This document shows, piece by piece, positions 37,640 through 50,810 of a DNA stretch of 64,000 bases (its first letter is position 1; each line of letters starts with the position of its first letter). The position numbers and the translations under genes were made by a program. The DNA is from Plectrocnemia conspersa (taxonomy: Eukaryota > Arthropoda > Insecta > Trichoptera > Polycentropodidae), in NCBI GenBank assembly GCA_009617715.1, contig VTFK01000124.1:186001-250000 (forward strand), written 5' to 3'. The notes under the pieces are model-generated. The model had not been told where the DNA came from. It searched no databases and was given only the letters and a program-made list of their open reading frames with translations.

Positions 37640-38000
37640 TAGTTTCAAACATCAGTCGCCAAACAGAAATAGGGCAAAAGTGTTGGGAAAATTGATTAAG
37701 AACCTTGTCATGAAATTAAAAATCTAAAGTTTTTATTTTTTCAATATTTACAAATAGGTTGATGCTGGAAATTATGTTGAGAGTCTATTGTTGATTTCCA
37801 AAAAAATATATTGATTTTACACAATACATTGCTGAATTGCAGATAATTAAATCAAGAGAATGGCAATCACAAGGCATAAAAAAATGCCTGAATGATTTTT
37901 TGCTCGAATGCGTGCTTGAACTTCTTAGATTTTGCCCTTCATATTTGAACCATTGTCATAGCCTAAAACAATCTGTCTTTTTTTTCCTCAGAATTATGGC
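37640..38000 (-). mobile_element. hAT-related (DUF4371/ZMYM1-like) transposase remnant
   Basis: Minus-strand translation from about 37990 gives GYDNGSNMKGK, EVQARIRAKNHS, then after a frameshift MPCDCHSLDLIICNSAMYC and VKSIYFFGNQQ. This is the QGYDNGSNMKG...MPC.CHSLNLV...A...FFG core of the DUF4371 transposase family common in insect genomes. Several shifts and stops are present, and no ends were recognised. Confidence 0.8.
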
Positions 38001-38039
38001 TTTATCTGCTGAAGTAAGACTGAACATCGCGAAATTTTA

Positions 38040-39282
38040 GCAATATATTAAATGTTATTATTGTGATTATTTTTTTTGGCGTGTGAATTTTAGTTCGGTT
38101 TATTTTTTCTTAATAGCTAGACAGCAATTTTTAGCACTTCACTTTTACTCGAGACTCAATTCGGTGTTTAAATATCTTCATTTGGTCTTGGATGATTATG
38201 CAGCTGCGCGCGTAGATGAAAGGTCGATTTGTTACTGTTGATCGTTAAACCACATCGTTAAATTTAAAGTTCTATAAATCGCCTAAAATTTATTAATATT
38301 TTTTATTTAGGTATAATTACTACATCGTTAGGTCGATTTTTGGACACATTTTTAAGTATTTAATTTTGTTTTTAAAATACATTTACATAAAAAAAATATA
38401 ATATGACATGTTACTTGTTTGTTGGTTGAAAATAAAGATTGTTCTTTTTGTACTGCGTCTGTGTACGCAAGATAACATTTTTACGAATACAGAATACACA
38501 TTTATTACGAGGGATATTTTCATGACTCTGAGAAAACGGCGGCCATTGTTGGGAAGGGATAAAAAAAATATTCAACGCCTTTTCAAAAGCCTGAACGTGT
38601 TTTTTTCGCACCTCAATGTCGAATTTAAATTCCACCCGAATAGCTGAGAGGTGCACGTTCATTTTTCACCGGGCCTTTTGTGCGAAACTTTTTTGTTTCG
38701 CTAAACACCTGCGATGAATAATATGTGCCCGACGAATTTACAGGCCAAAACTCCTGTAGGAACGAGGTTCTTTTGGATACCAAGGAATTTTATATGCATT
38801 GCTCCAAAATAGAGTTTTGGATTGACGCAAAACTCTTCTTTCATTATTAGGTAATGCTTTAAAAATAGCCTTAAAATCGTTAAAAAATAAGCTCTTAACA
38901 TAAAATACATTGTACAATAAGTATTTAAATATGCAAAAAATTAAAAAAACAGTAAATTATAAAAAAGGTTTTTATAAAAATATTAAAATTTCAGTACCAA
39001 AGCATTCTTTTAAAATTATTTTTAAAATAAAAAAATAATTTTTAAATTGTTAAAGATGCGACAAAGCATTATTTGCAAAGAAAACTAATATTTTTTGTCT
39101 ACGCTAGTGCATCTGAGCTTACCAACTAACTTATATTAAATGAAACTCTTATATTATAGTATATTATTAATACACGTTTTCTATGGCTGTTTAAATGATT
39201 ACATATGTTAACATGCTGCTATATTTATTTTGTACCAAATAAAATTTTAAAATAAATTTTATTTTATAATTTTTTTAAATTT
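38040..39282. other. Unassigned AT-rich stretch with two more complex patches
   Basis: Patches near 38100-38260 and 38410-38780 are less AT-rich. ORFs on both strands at 38408-38662 overlap each other and show no recognisable family. They may belong to the neighbouring hAT remnant or to another old element. Confidence 0.35.
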
Positions 39283-40893
39283 TTTTTATTTATGCATGTT
39301 AAATGTTTATTAAAAATCAATATCGTGACAATAATATAAACGGTGTTCATAAAGGGGAATTATTTTAGGAGAAATATGCTTTTAAATAAATACTTTGTTC
39401 CATAAAACGAATTGTTTGTGCATTTAGGTATAATTTTTTATTTAGAAATAGATTCGTTTCAGGGAATTATTTATGGGGTGTTCACTGTTCTGACTTATGC
39501 TCGCTCGCACCTAATCTGTCTAACAGTAAAGCATAAACAATTTGTTTTATTAAACAATTATTTTATATATTGCTTATTTATATTGTCCTTTAATTTAATT
39601 TTATTTTAAGTTTTTGCATTTTTGAAATTTATTGGTGACTATTATAAAATAAATTAAATAAAAAATATTTTTTTACGTAATTGACGCTTTTAAAACATAC
39701 GTTTATTGTTCACCTAACAGCTGCTTAAATAAAAGTAGCGAAGGAATGCGTCATTTTCAGATATACAACTTTGCAGCCAAAATAGATGCGGAAACATCAG
39801 GTAACAGTTAATTTTAAAGGCATTTATAGACTATTCTATTTATATGTAAATGTAGATATCGCTATAAGGTGACGAAATCGAAATGGCAGGTCTTGAATAT
39901 CGACACGACAGATCACAGTCGAAAATAATTCAACTCGACACTCCAGCGTAAACTCTTCAATATTCATGATCTGCCATTTCGAATTCACCGCCTTATAGCG
40001 ATATCTACATTTACATAGAAATATGGTAGTTCATAAATGCTTATAAATTAAACTGTTACCTGCTTTTTCGCTATCTATTTTGGCTGCAAAGTTACACCGC
40101 TTCGGCCTCAAAAGCCGATAATTGTATGTCTCAATTGGCTAGCTATTTCAAAACTATATAAAAATAGCCCTAAATGTATGAATAAAATATAATTTTTAAT
40201 TTTAAACTGCTGATATATAATAAAGCTAAATTTCAAAATAACACTGTTTAAAATTAGAGTTAAAGTTACATATTTTATAGCTTAAAATGTGATACATACC
40301 CAAATATAGCAGAATTAGTTATTTATACATTGCTTCCATTTGTATCGACATATTTTCAACTTTGTTGCAAAGCTTGTGAAAGCAAAACAACGAAGGAAAC
40401 TACAGGTTATAACTTATAAATAACCTGAGATGTGAAAGAAAGTCGAAGGTTTTTAATTTAATCTATTAATGTAAAATAAAAAATAATACTATAGAAATAA
40501 TAAATTTTATTTTAAATAATGTTTCAAAATTTATTTTAATTTAGAGAGCTCAATATAAATGCAGTTAATTACTTTTTTAATTAAGTAATATATTAGTATT
40601 AAAATAAAAAATATTTAATTTTTATTATAATTACACCTATTTTAGAATATTCGCTTACGTACAATAATAAGATCTCATAAACACAAAATGTACTATAAAT
40701 ATTTTATTGTTTCTATTTTATTACGCACGCAAAAAGGTACGAAACAAAGAGCTTCGCAGGATGCATGTGGTTTGCCAGCAAAAAACTTTTGTCCCAATTT
40801 TACGTAATGGACTATATTTGTCTTAGGGTCACGCTCGAACCGAGAAAGGGCGGACGCCAAAAAGGTTTTTCATGAAGGTTACAATGCAAAATT
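39283..40893. repeat. Complex repeat copy B, foldback arrangement
   Basis: The left arm (about 39760-39895: TTTGCAGCCAAAATAGATGC, GTAACAGTTAATTT, ATGTAGATATCGCTATAAGG) is repeated in inverted orientation at about 39955-40100, with a central block at 39900-39960 (CGACACGACAGATCACAGTC). The flanking 39283-39760 and 40500-40893 match copy A. Compared with A it lacks the 1.3 kb interior but has about 480 bp (40010-40490) missing from A. Both copies end at CATGAAGGTTACAATGCAAA. The family is not recognised. Confidence 0.8.
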
Positions 40894-41199
40894 ACTGCAA
40901 AAAATGTATAACATTCGACATAACGTAATGTTTAGTATTTGATCTAAATTTTAACTGGCGCTTTTGTAAAATGCTCATTAGTCAAAAATAAGTACTCTTT
41001 TAGTACGTCTTTTGTTGTCTCTGTTGGTGCACATCTGGACTCTACATTTCGATATTAAAAATAAAATTAGGCTCTAAAATTTACGATGGCAGAATTTTGA
41101 CAAAACAATTTATACAAAATATTATGTTAAATAATTTTCTGAAAAAAAGTGCGTATCCGCATATCTCAAATGCTTCTGGATCATTAAAATAATTTTGTG

Positions 41200-41650
41200 T
41201 CTATTGTGGGATTGCAAAAAATGTTTACATTATAAAAATCTTAAATCTGGCCGAACAATAATAGGAAGCAAGGATATTTTTGCATGAGGAAATAAAAAAG
41301 CCTGAACTTGTCAACTGAAATCACTTAGTTTAACATAACTGTAATACGTGTCCCATCTGACGAACTTGCTTCTCAATAAAATCAAGCAACTTAATTGAAA
41401 GATTTAATGTCATCTACCTTCTTCTCCAGACCTTGCTCCTCCTAACTATTATTTATTTCGATTGATTCAACATTTCCCAGATGGGAAAAATGCAGATATT
41501 TTTAGGAATATTTTCAGTAAAAGCCTTCCACATTTTTTACTAATGGAATTAAAAAATTGACAGGGAAGTGTAAGAAAGATATGTCTTTAGGAGGAAATTA
41601 TATTTTCTACGGCAATAATTTCGAGATTAACAAATAATTTGCAGTATATT
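41200..41650 (+). mobile_element. Mariner transposase C-terminal fragment
   Basis: From about 41413 the plus strand reads HLPSSPDLAPPNYYLFRLIQ and then HFPDGKNA, the canonical mariner D34D tail (HPPYSPDLAPSDYHLFR..Q..L.G..F). QGSVRKICL at 41560 sits where mariner has the R.W...I segment. The DD residues upstream are missing or unreadable. It is degenerate and inactive. Confidence 0.8.
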
Positions 41651-43010
41651 GATCTGTCTAGTATTAATTTATTGTGAATGTAATGGAAATTCGTACTGTG
41701 AAATGTATTAGATTATAGTCAGTGGGTCAAAATCTGTTGAAGTAAAAATTTAAATAAATTTATTTATTTAAAATTGTACTTTAATTAATAAAAATTGCCT
41801 CTCATAAATTTAGATTTATATCATTTAGCTTACTGGAAAGCCAATAAAAAATATATTCATTTTTAATTTGCATGTAATTTGCATGATTTTGATTAATGAA
41901 TACCACAAGAAATATTTATTTAGGAATGATGTATTTATTTTTATGGTTGTCTTCTAAGTTTAAATTCTCAGAAAATTTAGTGATTAAATAATATAAATGC
42001 ATGGAATATAAACCATTTACATGATACAAAGAGAAAAATTAAAAGCATTTATAAAAAAGTAGCTGTCGGTGTGCAAATACCGGAACCTCAACTTTTTGGG
42101 TTTTAAATATTATTTTTGCTTCGTTCTGATTTTTAAAAATAAATTAAAAAATTTAATGGTTTAAATTAGACATTATTATTAAGGATTTTCAATGATAGTA
42201 AAAATGGATCAATCTATAAAAAAACTATTTGAAAATAGGTTTATAACTTGACTAAATATTTCCAGAAGAAAACATATTATATTATTTAACGTTAGATTTA
42301 ATATTTAGATATTCAATGATTAATCTAAATATTGTATATCATTTATGAATAGGCTTAAAACTTTGCTAGATAATAATGAATTAAGCATTGTACAGTGAAA
42401 TCTCAATTTCGGTATACTGAAAATTCATTATATTGAATGTAAGGAAGATGATATATTTTTATTTTGATTTTATTTACCATATTACTACAGCATCAAAATA
42501 ACCTCTTATAAGGTTGACAGATCGTTTTTCGTTCATTTTTAAAGATACTGTATGAAACATATTTAAAATCCATAATAAAATAAAATATATTTTTACGATT
42601 GAAAAACATATTTTTAAAAACGTATTATACTGAAAGTTTATAATTTAAAAATATTTAAATTAGTGTTATACAATTTTGTGTAGTTTCCTTTCAAAGGCGT
42701 CAGTAAGAAGGATTTTTGCAACACTATGTGTTTAGTAGTTGGTAGGTAATGAATAGTACTTATTTTGAAACATTTCCCCTTTTTGTTGAAAATGTTTTTC
42801 CAAGCGAAATTTTAAAAATTCTCTAAAAACTATAATTTTAAATTGCCAACGTTTGCCAAAATTTAAGTTTATATTTTTTCTGTATAGAGAATCCACATAA
42901 TTTATATTTTAAATCCCGTATAAACTAAACATATTTTAAAAAAAATATTTTTTTTAGAATTTTGATGATTTTTATACATATTTTGATATATATTTTACAA
43001 TTTGAATCGA
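41650..43010. other. AT-rich intergenic stretch, nothing recognised
   Basis: No ORF, RNA gene or clear repeat was seen between the mariner tail and the gene-like patch beginning near 43020. Confidence 0.5.
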
Positions 43011-43019
43011 TAAAATCAA

Positions 43020-43260
43020 TTGCGTCGTTCGTTTCCAAGCGCACCGATACTTGGGATTCCCCACCGTCAGATTTGACACTTTCGTCATCTGTCAAGCGCG
43101 CGCCGGGATACAGCTTAGTGCAATTAAATAAACAGTGAAATATGTTATAATCACGGCGTTTTTCTTACTAAGTGTCAATTGAAGATGATTCAAAGTGATG
43201 TAGCATTGGAATTATAGATAATATTTTCAAAGCTATAAATTATGAGTGTGCCAGTAAGTG
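43020..43260 (+). promoter_or_regulatory. Promoter-like patch followed by a short first exon with ATG and strong donor
   Basis: 43020-43115 is CpG-containing and much less AT-rich (GCGTCGTTCGTTTCC, TCAAGCGCGCGCCGGGATAC). It is followed by a start codon at 43242 (ATGAGTGTGCCA) and a consensus donor GTAAGT at 43254. This is what a transcription start with a first exon would look like. Confidence 0.35.
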
Positions 43261-43980
43261 TTTGTTTATATGAATAATATACCATTGTTATTCTAACAAA
43301 ATTACCATTGACTTTCCAGGAACTAATATTAAAAGACAAACAGCGGCGATTGGGCAATTAAAGGTATACATACCAAATTAAACATTACAATGGTAGTAAT
43401 AATGAAAAATCTCATATTAGTGTAAACAAAAAGTTACTTTTTACCCACTATATAGTATCGTTTACATTTAATTTTCAGAAGCAATGATAGATCTAATAAC
43501 ATTTACGTATGGCAAACAATTAATATATGACATATTGCGACAGTTTTAAAGAAGATGAAGATATGCCAATCTACGTGTTTAATTTTCTACTGTATCTTCC
43601 GTCAATTTTGTTCCTTGGTTGTCGTTTAAATTAAATTTATGGATTATATTAGTAGTAATAACGTGTTAAATGTTTACTCTTACTGTTTTTTAATTATTTT
43701 TCAGAAGCAATGATGGAACAATTTGATGACCTATATGGCTACAACGTAGAATTGATATATATAAACAAAGAGTGAATCTTCTCATGTTGAAGTCACTGTC
43801 AGCAAGTATTATCTTTTTATAAAGAAGATACTACATAAGTTTGATGTAGCTGAATATCTTGAATTTGGCTATTCCGAAAGAGAAATAATGGCACAGAACA
43901 AAAATTGAACATATTTTGCCACATCGGAATTAAAAATAACCCACTCTTAGATATTTTGGCTATCGATTATTCCAGGTATG
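43242..43980 (+). pseudogene. Possible small or degenerate multi-exon gene
   Basis: Exon candidates are 43242-43253 (MSVP), 43320-43363 (ELILKDKQRRLGN then stop, after a 66-bp GT-AG intron), and two acceptor-led segments at 43479 and 43705. Both of these begin AAGCAATGAT and give EAMIDLITFTYGKQLIYDIL and EAMMEQFDDLYGYNVELIY. The repeated acceptor plus similar start looks like duplicated exons, or alternative exons, of one gene. The frames do not join into a long ORF because the 43320 exon ends in a stop in the ATG frame, so the locus is a short-peptide gene, a 5' leader or a pseudogene. No family is recognised. Confidence 0.3.
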
Positions 43981-44260
43981 CAATTACATATTTATAATCA
44001 TTGTAAAATATCGTTTATTAGATAACATCCAAGAAACAACACATTTGTTAGCTGTCCGTTGGCTGATATTAAAGCGTTCCCACTGCGACAGCACAGATTT
44101 CATCGACATTTAACTTTCAATCCTCATACATACTAAGGATATATTACGCGTTTACGTTTAAAAGATAACTGGTTTATTTGCAATTCTTAAAATCTAACGT
44201 ATAAGTGCATTAAATCGGAAACAATGATAGTGTTTATGTAATATAAAATGAAAAACTCAC

Positions 44261-44310
44261 TTTTCGGCCTCGGAGCCCGGCGACGGGAATTCAAAATTTG
44301 AAGATTTCAT
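44261..44310 (-). CDS. Candidate short first coding exon on the minus strand
   Basis: From an ATG at 44310, minus strand, the reading MKSSNFEFPSPGSEAE has GC-rich codons unlike its AT-rich setting and ends at a good donor (GAAAA|GTGAGT) in phase 2. Farther upstream on the same strand, near 44545, AACAAGATGGCCGGC has a strong start context and the YY1-like AAGATGGC motif typical of promoters. No downstream exon was found, so this remains tentative. Confidence 0.25.
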
Positions 44311-44639
44311 TACGAAGATTGTCTTATGATTGTTTATCTAGTTTAATCAATGTATTCTTCTAATCCTCAACACTTTATGTATATATTTCACTATCATAGT
44401 TACAACACACCTAAGTAAATTGCAATCCGATTATTTATATACAGTCAAATGATGAATTAATGAAAATTATTGTCGCGTAGCAAAATTTAATTATTTAATA
44501 GTAATTATTTTAACTGTTGTCACGGTACTGCCGGCCATCTTGTTTTATATTTGAATGATTATTTTTCTTTGGTCGAAACAACAGAACGCATTACCAGTGC
44601 CTCGGAAAGTAATAAATCAAATTCAAATTCAAATTTTTT

Positions 44640-45840
44640 TTTTTATTATTATAATTAAATATATTTCCTTTGTTTTCATGTATTATTACATACCGTTCAT
44701 AGATAGCGATACGATTTACAAAGTAGAGAATTGAACAGAAAATGTTTTATTTAAAGTTATGTGCGTCCGGAAGCGAAAGCGACAGCACCGACTTAGGACA
44801 ATTATGAATAAGAGCTAAGTAAATCTAAAATTAACAATATGTGTTGTTCCGTTTATTTGTTATGACTTCTTTTTTGTTCCCAAATAATGAGTTTTTTCAC
44901 TAGAGCTAAATGATGTTTTTCTTTTTGTGTCTTTCAGGCGTGGCAAATTATTTTTTGATTTAGTCCTAATGTTTCCTGTGATTTTTTATGTAAATTATAT
45001 TCATCGTGTTTTTGTTGCAAATTTCTTTGCATTTTTGATCTATCTAATTTTTCTTAGCTTAGAATTTTTTTTTTCATAGGACGATTTTAGCTGATTCATA
45101 TTTTTAATTTTCTGCTTCATAAATTGTTGCTTTTTAAATCTCGAAGAACTCTTTTTCCCCTGGAATTATTGTCGTATTTTCCTATTTCGAATTTATTTCT
45201 TTTTCTTTCATTATTTGTTGGACATTTCAATTTGATTAAAATTTTATTAATTTTCAAAATAGGAGCTGTAGATTGATTGTTGATATGATTTTAATTTACT
45301 TTTAATTTATTTGCAGCATGTGTGGATTCTTTCTTATTTAATTTTAAGCAAGTTACTGAAGTCACTACACGCGTTATAATCGTTATTTTTTGTATTATTT
45401 TAATTTAGTGCTTAATATTATTTATAAAAATAGGTATACTGAATTCTATTCTTGAAATGTATTTTATGAAATTTCGGAGTGCGCCAAAGTGTTGAAACCA
45501 CTGACTTATTAGTAGTTAGCAGGCATTAACCTTTTGCGCTAAAATGGGGTAAATACAATTAACATGTTACAAGGAAAGAATTTAAATAATTAGATTAATC
45601 TGTAAATATTTTTATTGTTACTTATCCCTACTATTAATTTAATTTCAATATGCAATATGAATGACAAAATACTTATTTAGTACTAAATCAAAAGATACGC
45701 CTTTTGATTGAATCTCATTGATTAACCAATTACTCAAAGTTTCGTATTATATACAATTTATTGCAATACATAATTAATCTAATAAAAATCGACCAAAACC
45801 CAAAGCTTTATTACGTAATATAAAAAATATTTAATATATT
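44640..45840. other. Unassigned AT-rich stretch
   Basis: There is a brief more complex patch at 44755-44800 (GTGCGTCCGGAAGCGAAAGC). Elsewhere the sequence is T-rich with no recognisable coding or repeat content. TTAACCTTTTGCGC near 45530 has a TTAA-CC start like a piggyBac end, but no partner. Confidence 0.4.
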
Positions 45841-45845
45841 TTATT

Positions 45846-46090
45846 ACTCCCACAGAGGAAAGACTGGACCACTGTATATCGCACAAAGGCAATATGGCTG
45901 GCACATAGACTCGTTCTCCCCCAAGAAATATTCAACAAGGTAAGACTCCATCTTAAATAAAAGAACTGAATGCGTGCCGGAGAAAGAAGAAGCGACCATA
46001 GCGCCAAGGACTTTTTATTAAGGCAATATATCTTGGCTGCGAGAATATGACGTACGTTTCTTCCCGGAATGTCCTTAATTTTAACTCCCT
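45846..46090. other. Unassigned balanced-composition island, open in all three minus frames
   Basis: The island starts at a plausible acceptor (CTCCCACAG) and contains a plausible donor (AACAAG|GTAAGA near 45939). The plus-strand frame RKDWTTVYRTKAIWLAHRLV continues as LPQEIFNK to that donor. All three minus-strand frames are also free of stops over most of it. It could be an exon or a fragment of an unrecognised element. The strand cannot be decided from sequence alone. Confidence 0.3.
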
Positions 46091-46099
46091 TTTACTTTA

Positions 46100-49000
46100 A
46101 AATAATAAAAATACTGGCAACGCCTAGTTAATGTATCATTGTAAAAATAAATCATTTGTAGCTAAAATATATTTTAACGATCAGATAGACTAGATTTATT
46201 GACTCAAGCTTTAATAAAAAAAATATAACAATTAGTTAAAAAATATTATATGTATATGAACAAAACGATCAAAGTCATTTATTTCTTAATTTATTCTTCT
46301 ATAGTAATATTGCCCATTTCAATCTAAGCATTTCTTAAAATCTAATATTATTATTACTTTTTTAATATGTATTTTTGTGTGTTGTATATGTATTATTTTT
46401 TTGCTATCGTGACGCATTGGGGTTAACCTCTTAGGTAACATTAGTCTTAATTTATTTTAAAATAATAAAATAAATATAGAAATTAAAACTTGATTAAAAA
46501 AAAAAAATAATAAATAATATTTCCGAGTATTTTACGTTAAAATCGAACTTTCTCATCTATAATGATATTTAGATACTGTTCTTCGATTTCCATTAAGTCG
46601 CCTTAATATATATGCTCTTTGAATTATTGTCTCCTTTGGTTAATATTCATTAGATAATTATGGTAGAATCAAACAAGACAGTACTATTGTTAATATTTAT
46701 AAAGGCTAATGGTTATTAAATAAGGCTAAATAATCAATATCAAATGCTAGTTAATACTCCATATTGCTATCTAATTCATTCCACATTCCTACAATTAAAA
46801 TATAAGTTGAAGGCCAATTAATAAAAAATTATGTTGACCTAGTGACTAAAATACACATAGAGTTTCATATGTTTTAGGGTTTCCTTCGTCGTATAAACTT
46901 GATTATGTTTGTGTATGTATTGAAGTTATTTATAAATATTAATAAGAATTTACTAAACAATTTTGCTTTTAAGTAAAAAAGCTTTTGAAGTAGATTAATT
47001 ATTATTTTTTACCAAATTTAATTATATACATACATACATACATTTAATTAATTTTTTATAACTTAAAAATAATATAATATAAAACGGCACGATAGGTTAA
47101 TGGTGTAAATCAGTGACGAAAATTTAAAAGATTTGAGTTTAATATCATTTTAAACGTATTTACTATAAAATCTAAATTAATGATTATTTTATTATTATAA
47201 AGTAGGACCTCCTTGACCTAGCATCATAAAACTATATTCATAGTTTAGTATCTTCTCTAATTTCATATTATACGACGTACTTGACAATAATGCAAGACTT
47301 TTCACAACGTATTAAATTTTCATACGGTCATTATCCAATTATCGTGTTGGCTCAAGCTTAAAACAACACCCTTGAGCTTATATATTTTTAAAGCAAGCTA
47401 CCTGCATTTTCTCATGCTCCTAGAGCATCAGGTTACTATTTAAAGTTGGCGTGCTTAAATTAGCACTACACTCTAAGCACATGTTTTTTCAAGACGCACG
47501 ACAAAAATGAGAAAAAAAGCTTTTTCCTCTCTGAATAAAATTGCATTGGATTTACGAGGGTGAAAAAAAAATATACGACCGTGTCAAAGTGTATGAGACT
47601 ATGACTAGGGAGTCCATAAATAAAGCGTCGATATATCGACCGAGGGCTTAGGACGAGTTGGTATTTTCGAATCAGTCAAATTTTATGGGATTTTTTTATT
47701 TATTTTCTCGGTTAAAAGAAGACAGAATTGGGTATATGTATATGTATATTCATACACATATGTACACAATAATATGTCAAACAAAAGTATTTGGCCGATA
47801 CTACTTTTTCAATAGGCTTATAAATTATTTGTCTGTCAAATTAGATGTGTCAGCAATATTTTAAACATGTCGAGACTTTTGCAAAAGTTTTTCTCTAAAG
47901 AAAATTTAGTACAACATGAATCACGCGATTTTCTGATAGTATTGATAAATATATTTAAATTAAATTGGTATAATTTTAATGTATTCTACTTTAATATGTT
48001 TTTTTCTCACATACATATAAATAATTAAAATATATAAATACTGTATATTAGGTTCTATTATATATTCATTGGTTGGCATCACAAGTAGCTGTATAATTTA
48101 TTTTATTTGATTAATGAAAGATAATTTGCGGGGACTTTTAACATATTTTAAAGTAGAATGCTTTGAAGTTTTATTACACCAATTAACATTAGACGATGCT
48201 TAACTCAATATATACATATTCTAGAACGTGTTTATAAAAATATTGGATCAAGAGTGAAGCACACAAAATATAGTTCAGTTAAGTGCATTTAACGTATTAA
48301 ATATTTATACGAGAAATTGTAAGTTCATTGAAGCCGTAATTCAATTTTTATTTATTTAATTAGTATTTTATATTATGTTGAAACACATTTATATCTTGAA
48401 GTTTTACAGTTCGCATTAATTAAAAAACTTAATTATTTCAACTAGTCGCGTTTTAAAAAAAACTTATATAATGAAAAAAATTTCAAGAAAAAGTACTAAA
48501 TAAAGCATAATAAAAGTGTTTTTTAATTTATTATTATTTTAAAATATAATACATTTAACTAAAATGTTATAGTTAAAAGGATATTTAATTATACTTTTTA
48601 CGTTTATAAACTAATTTTTTCACGTAGCTCTATATCCGAGATTAAAATAAAACGCATACATTTTACTGAAATAAATTAAATCTATTTTAAAATATACGTT
48701 TCAAACTCATTTTTTACTGTCTTAATCTTGTGCTATTTGTTCATAAGGAGGCAACCATAATAATTATATTACAGAAATTGCTTTTCGTTTAAGTGTGATA
48801 TATGATTAATGCATTGCGTTTTAACAACATTTAAAAAAATATATCTAAATTTATTTTTTACAAAATATACTGAAAAACTATTTTAACATAATTTTTATCA
48901 CTTTATTATATGATTAAAAAAATTCGATTTTCGTGAACTTCCCTTTGTTTGTAATTACACATTTTTAGGTATTGCTTTTTGAGGGAATTTTATTATGGGT

Positions 49001-49800
49001 TTTTTTCATATATCAAAGATCTGACATATTCTTAGCATACGAGGCATTATTTAGCCGTTTTCGCGAAAAAAGTAGAATTACCGATACTTAATCTAAAATT
49101 GCCTTAAGAATTGTCTGAGAAGCATAAAATTTTAATGTTTTTCTCAAAGAAAGATTATTTTTGCAAAAAAACGCTTGGTATATGTTTTAAAACCGAGTTA
49201 GGGTGATTTTTATTTGTATAATATAGTACTAGTGTCAGGCGTCAGTGTCAAATGCGAGAATTATCACCCTTTGTGTATGTGACACAGCTCTTTTATATCA
49301 TGCTAGCAGCTTTGACTAATCGTGAATGGGTTTATTATGGTAATTTATCCCAAAAGAGGTTAACGCCTTCGTTTTGATTTGTCTATAAACAAATTAAAAC
49401 ACACCTATTACCTACCATAAATAAATATTTTATAAGTTGGGCTTAACGATCTTTAATCACGCGTTTGAATAACGACAATATCGGTAAAAATGTTTATTGC
49501 TCAAAGGGTCAAATCTCGTATTACATTATTGTATGATGTTGCGCTATTTGTTAAGTAAATTTTCTCTCGAGAGCGTTGATTCACAAAACGCCTTTGTTCA
49601 AACGACGATTACTAATGTGAAACTGTGTAGAATTCCCTACACTAGTAAATTAAAATTCAGAAAAAATATTTATCATGAGAATGACGTGCTAGTATATTTT
49701 TTATTTACTAAAAATAAAAGTATAGAAAAATAATTTAAATCTTTGTTTGAGAAAATAAATGTTTTATTTACAAAGTCAACTTCTTAAAAACACGTCATTT
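46100..49800. other. AT-rich gene-free stretch
   Basis: This is very AT-rich DNA with a short (TACA)n array near 47031-47043 and a TATG/TACA-type simple repeat at 47735-47765. A somewhat more complex patch lies at 47350-47660. The small ORFs at 47658 and 49497 show no recognisable content. Confidence 0.5.
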
Positions 49801-49839
49801 AAAAATTTATTTGACGGTCGAAAAAATATAGCACCGATT

Positions 49840-50330
49840 GCGACCGCGTGCTTGTTTGCCGTTTAACTCATTTCATGGCTTTAACCGTCATTTTTACAAC
49901 TTGGTCTTAACAACTACCTCAGTACCTATTTTTTATTACTTTATGATTAATTCTACATATATTTTATAATTAAAAATTCAATGATATAAAAATCTTGTTG
50001 TATAATGCTGTTAACATATCCCTATATTCCATAATTAAATGTATAAATAATGTTTTTTTAGAATTAAAATAATTTATATTTATGCATATAAGATATATAT
50101 TATTATGATATAAATATACATGCAAATAATTTGTTACTTGTCAAAAACATATGTCAGTTCTATAGGTCACCGAAACTAGGTCGCGTAAAAAGCATCGCTT
50201 GGACATTTATTGGGCGTTCAGAAAAATACGATTTTAATCGCGTGCTTATTAGTCGTTCACCTCATTTCTTAGCCTTAACTGTCATTCTTACAATTTGGTC
50301 TTAACAATCAACTAAGTAGCTGATTTTTTT
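49840..50330. repeat. Diverged direct repeat pair
   Basis: 49845-49925 (GCGTGCTTGTTTGCCG, TCATTTCATGGCTTTAACCG, CAACTTGGTCTTAACAACTA) recurs at about 50235-50320 (GCGTGCTTATTAGTCG, TCATTTCTTAGCCTTAACTG, CAATTTGGTCTTAACAATCA), about 390 bases away in the same orientation. The copies are old and non-coding in appearance. This may be a tandem duplication of an unknown element. Confidence 0.65.
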
Positions 50331-50584
50331 ATACCTTTTTAAATTGTATTTAACAAAATGTAATGATATGACTATTTTTTTACACATTTTTTATATGTAT
50401 TACATCACTCTTACATTAAAAGTAATAAGCTAATTTTCCATTCAGTTTTTATAATTTCTTTTAAAAACCTTTTAAAACATAATGCTATATTAAAATACTA
50501 TTATTCAATGAGTTTTTCATGTAAATACTCAATATGTTGTAAAATGACGTTTAAAAATGTTTTTTATCAAAGCAAAAGTAATTA

Positions 50585-50810
50585 TAGTATATTTATTTTA
50601 ATAATATATCTAGATTAATTTACGCACTCGTTAATAAACGCACTAGCTATTTCTTAAATTTAACAAATTTTAACATATCATATATATAAAAACAGAAAAT
50701 AAAAAAAACTAATAAGTTTGTATAATAATTAATTTATTAATGTACAAATGTGTTTCTTTATTTTTTTAGGGCATCCGCTACTGTTTTATTTTGGCAGATT
50801 GTCCTGCACA
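50585..50810 (-). mobile_element. Isolated 3' end of a CR1-like LINE (second copy)
   Basis: The segment matches 51265-51440 in the same orientation (AAATGTGTTTCTTTATT, ACTGTTTTATTTT, AGATTGTCCT against AAGGTGTTTCTTTATT, ACAGTTTTATTTTT, GGATTGTCCT). Only the last coding bases and the 3' UTR are present. Together with the copy at 51.3 kb and the tandem array between them, it forms an ordered cluster. Confidence 0.65.
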
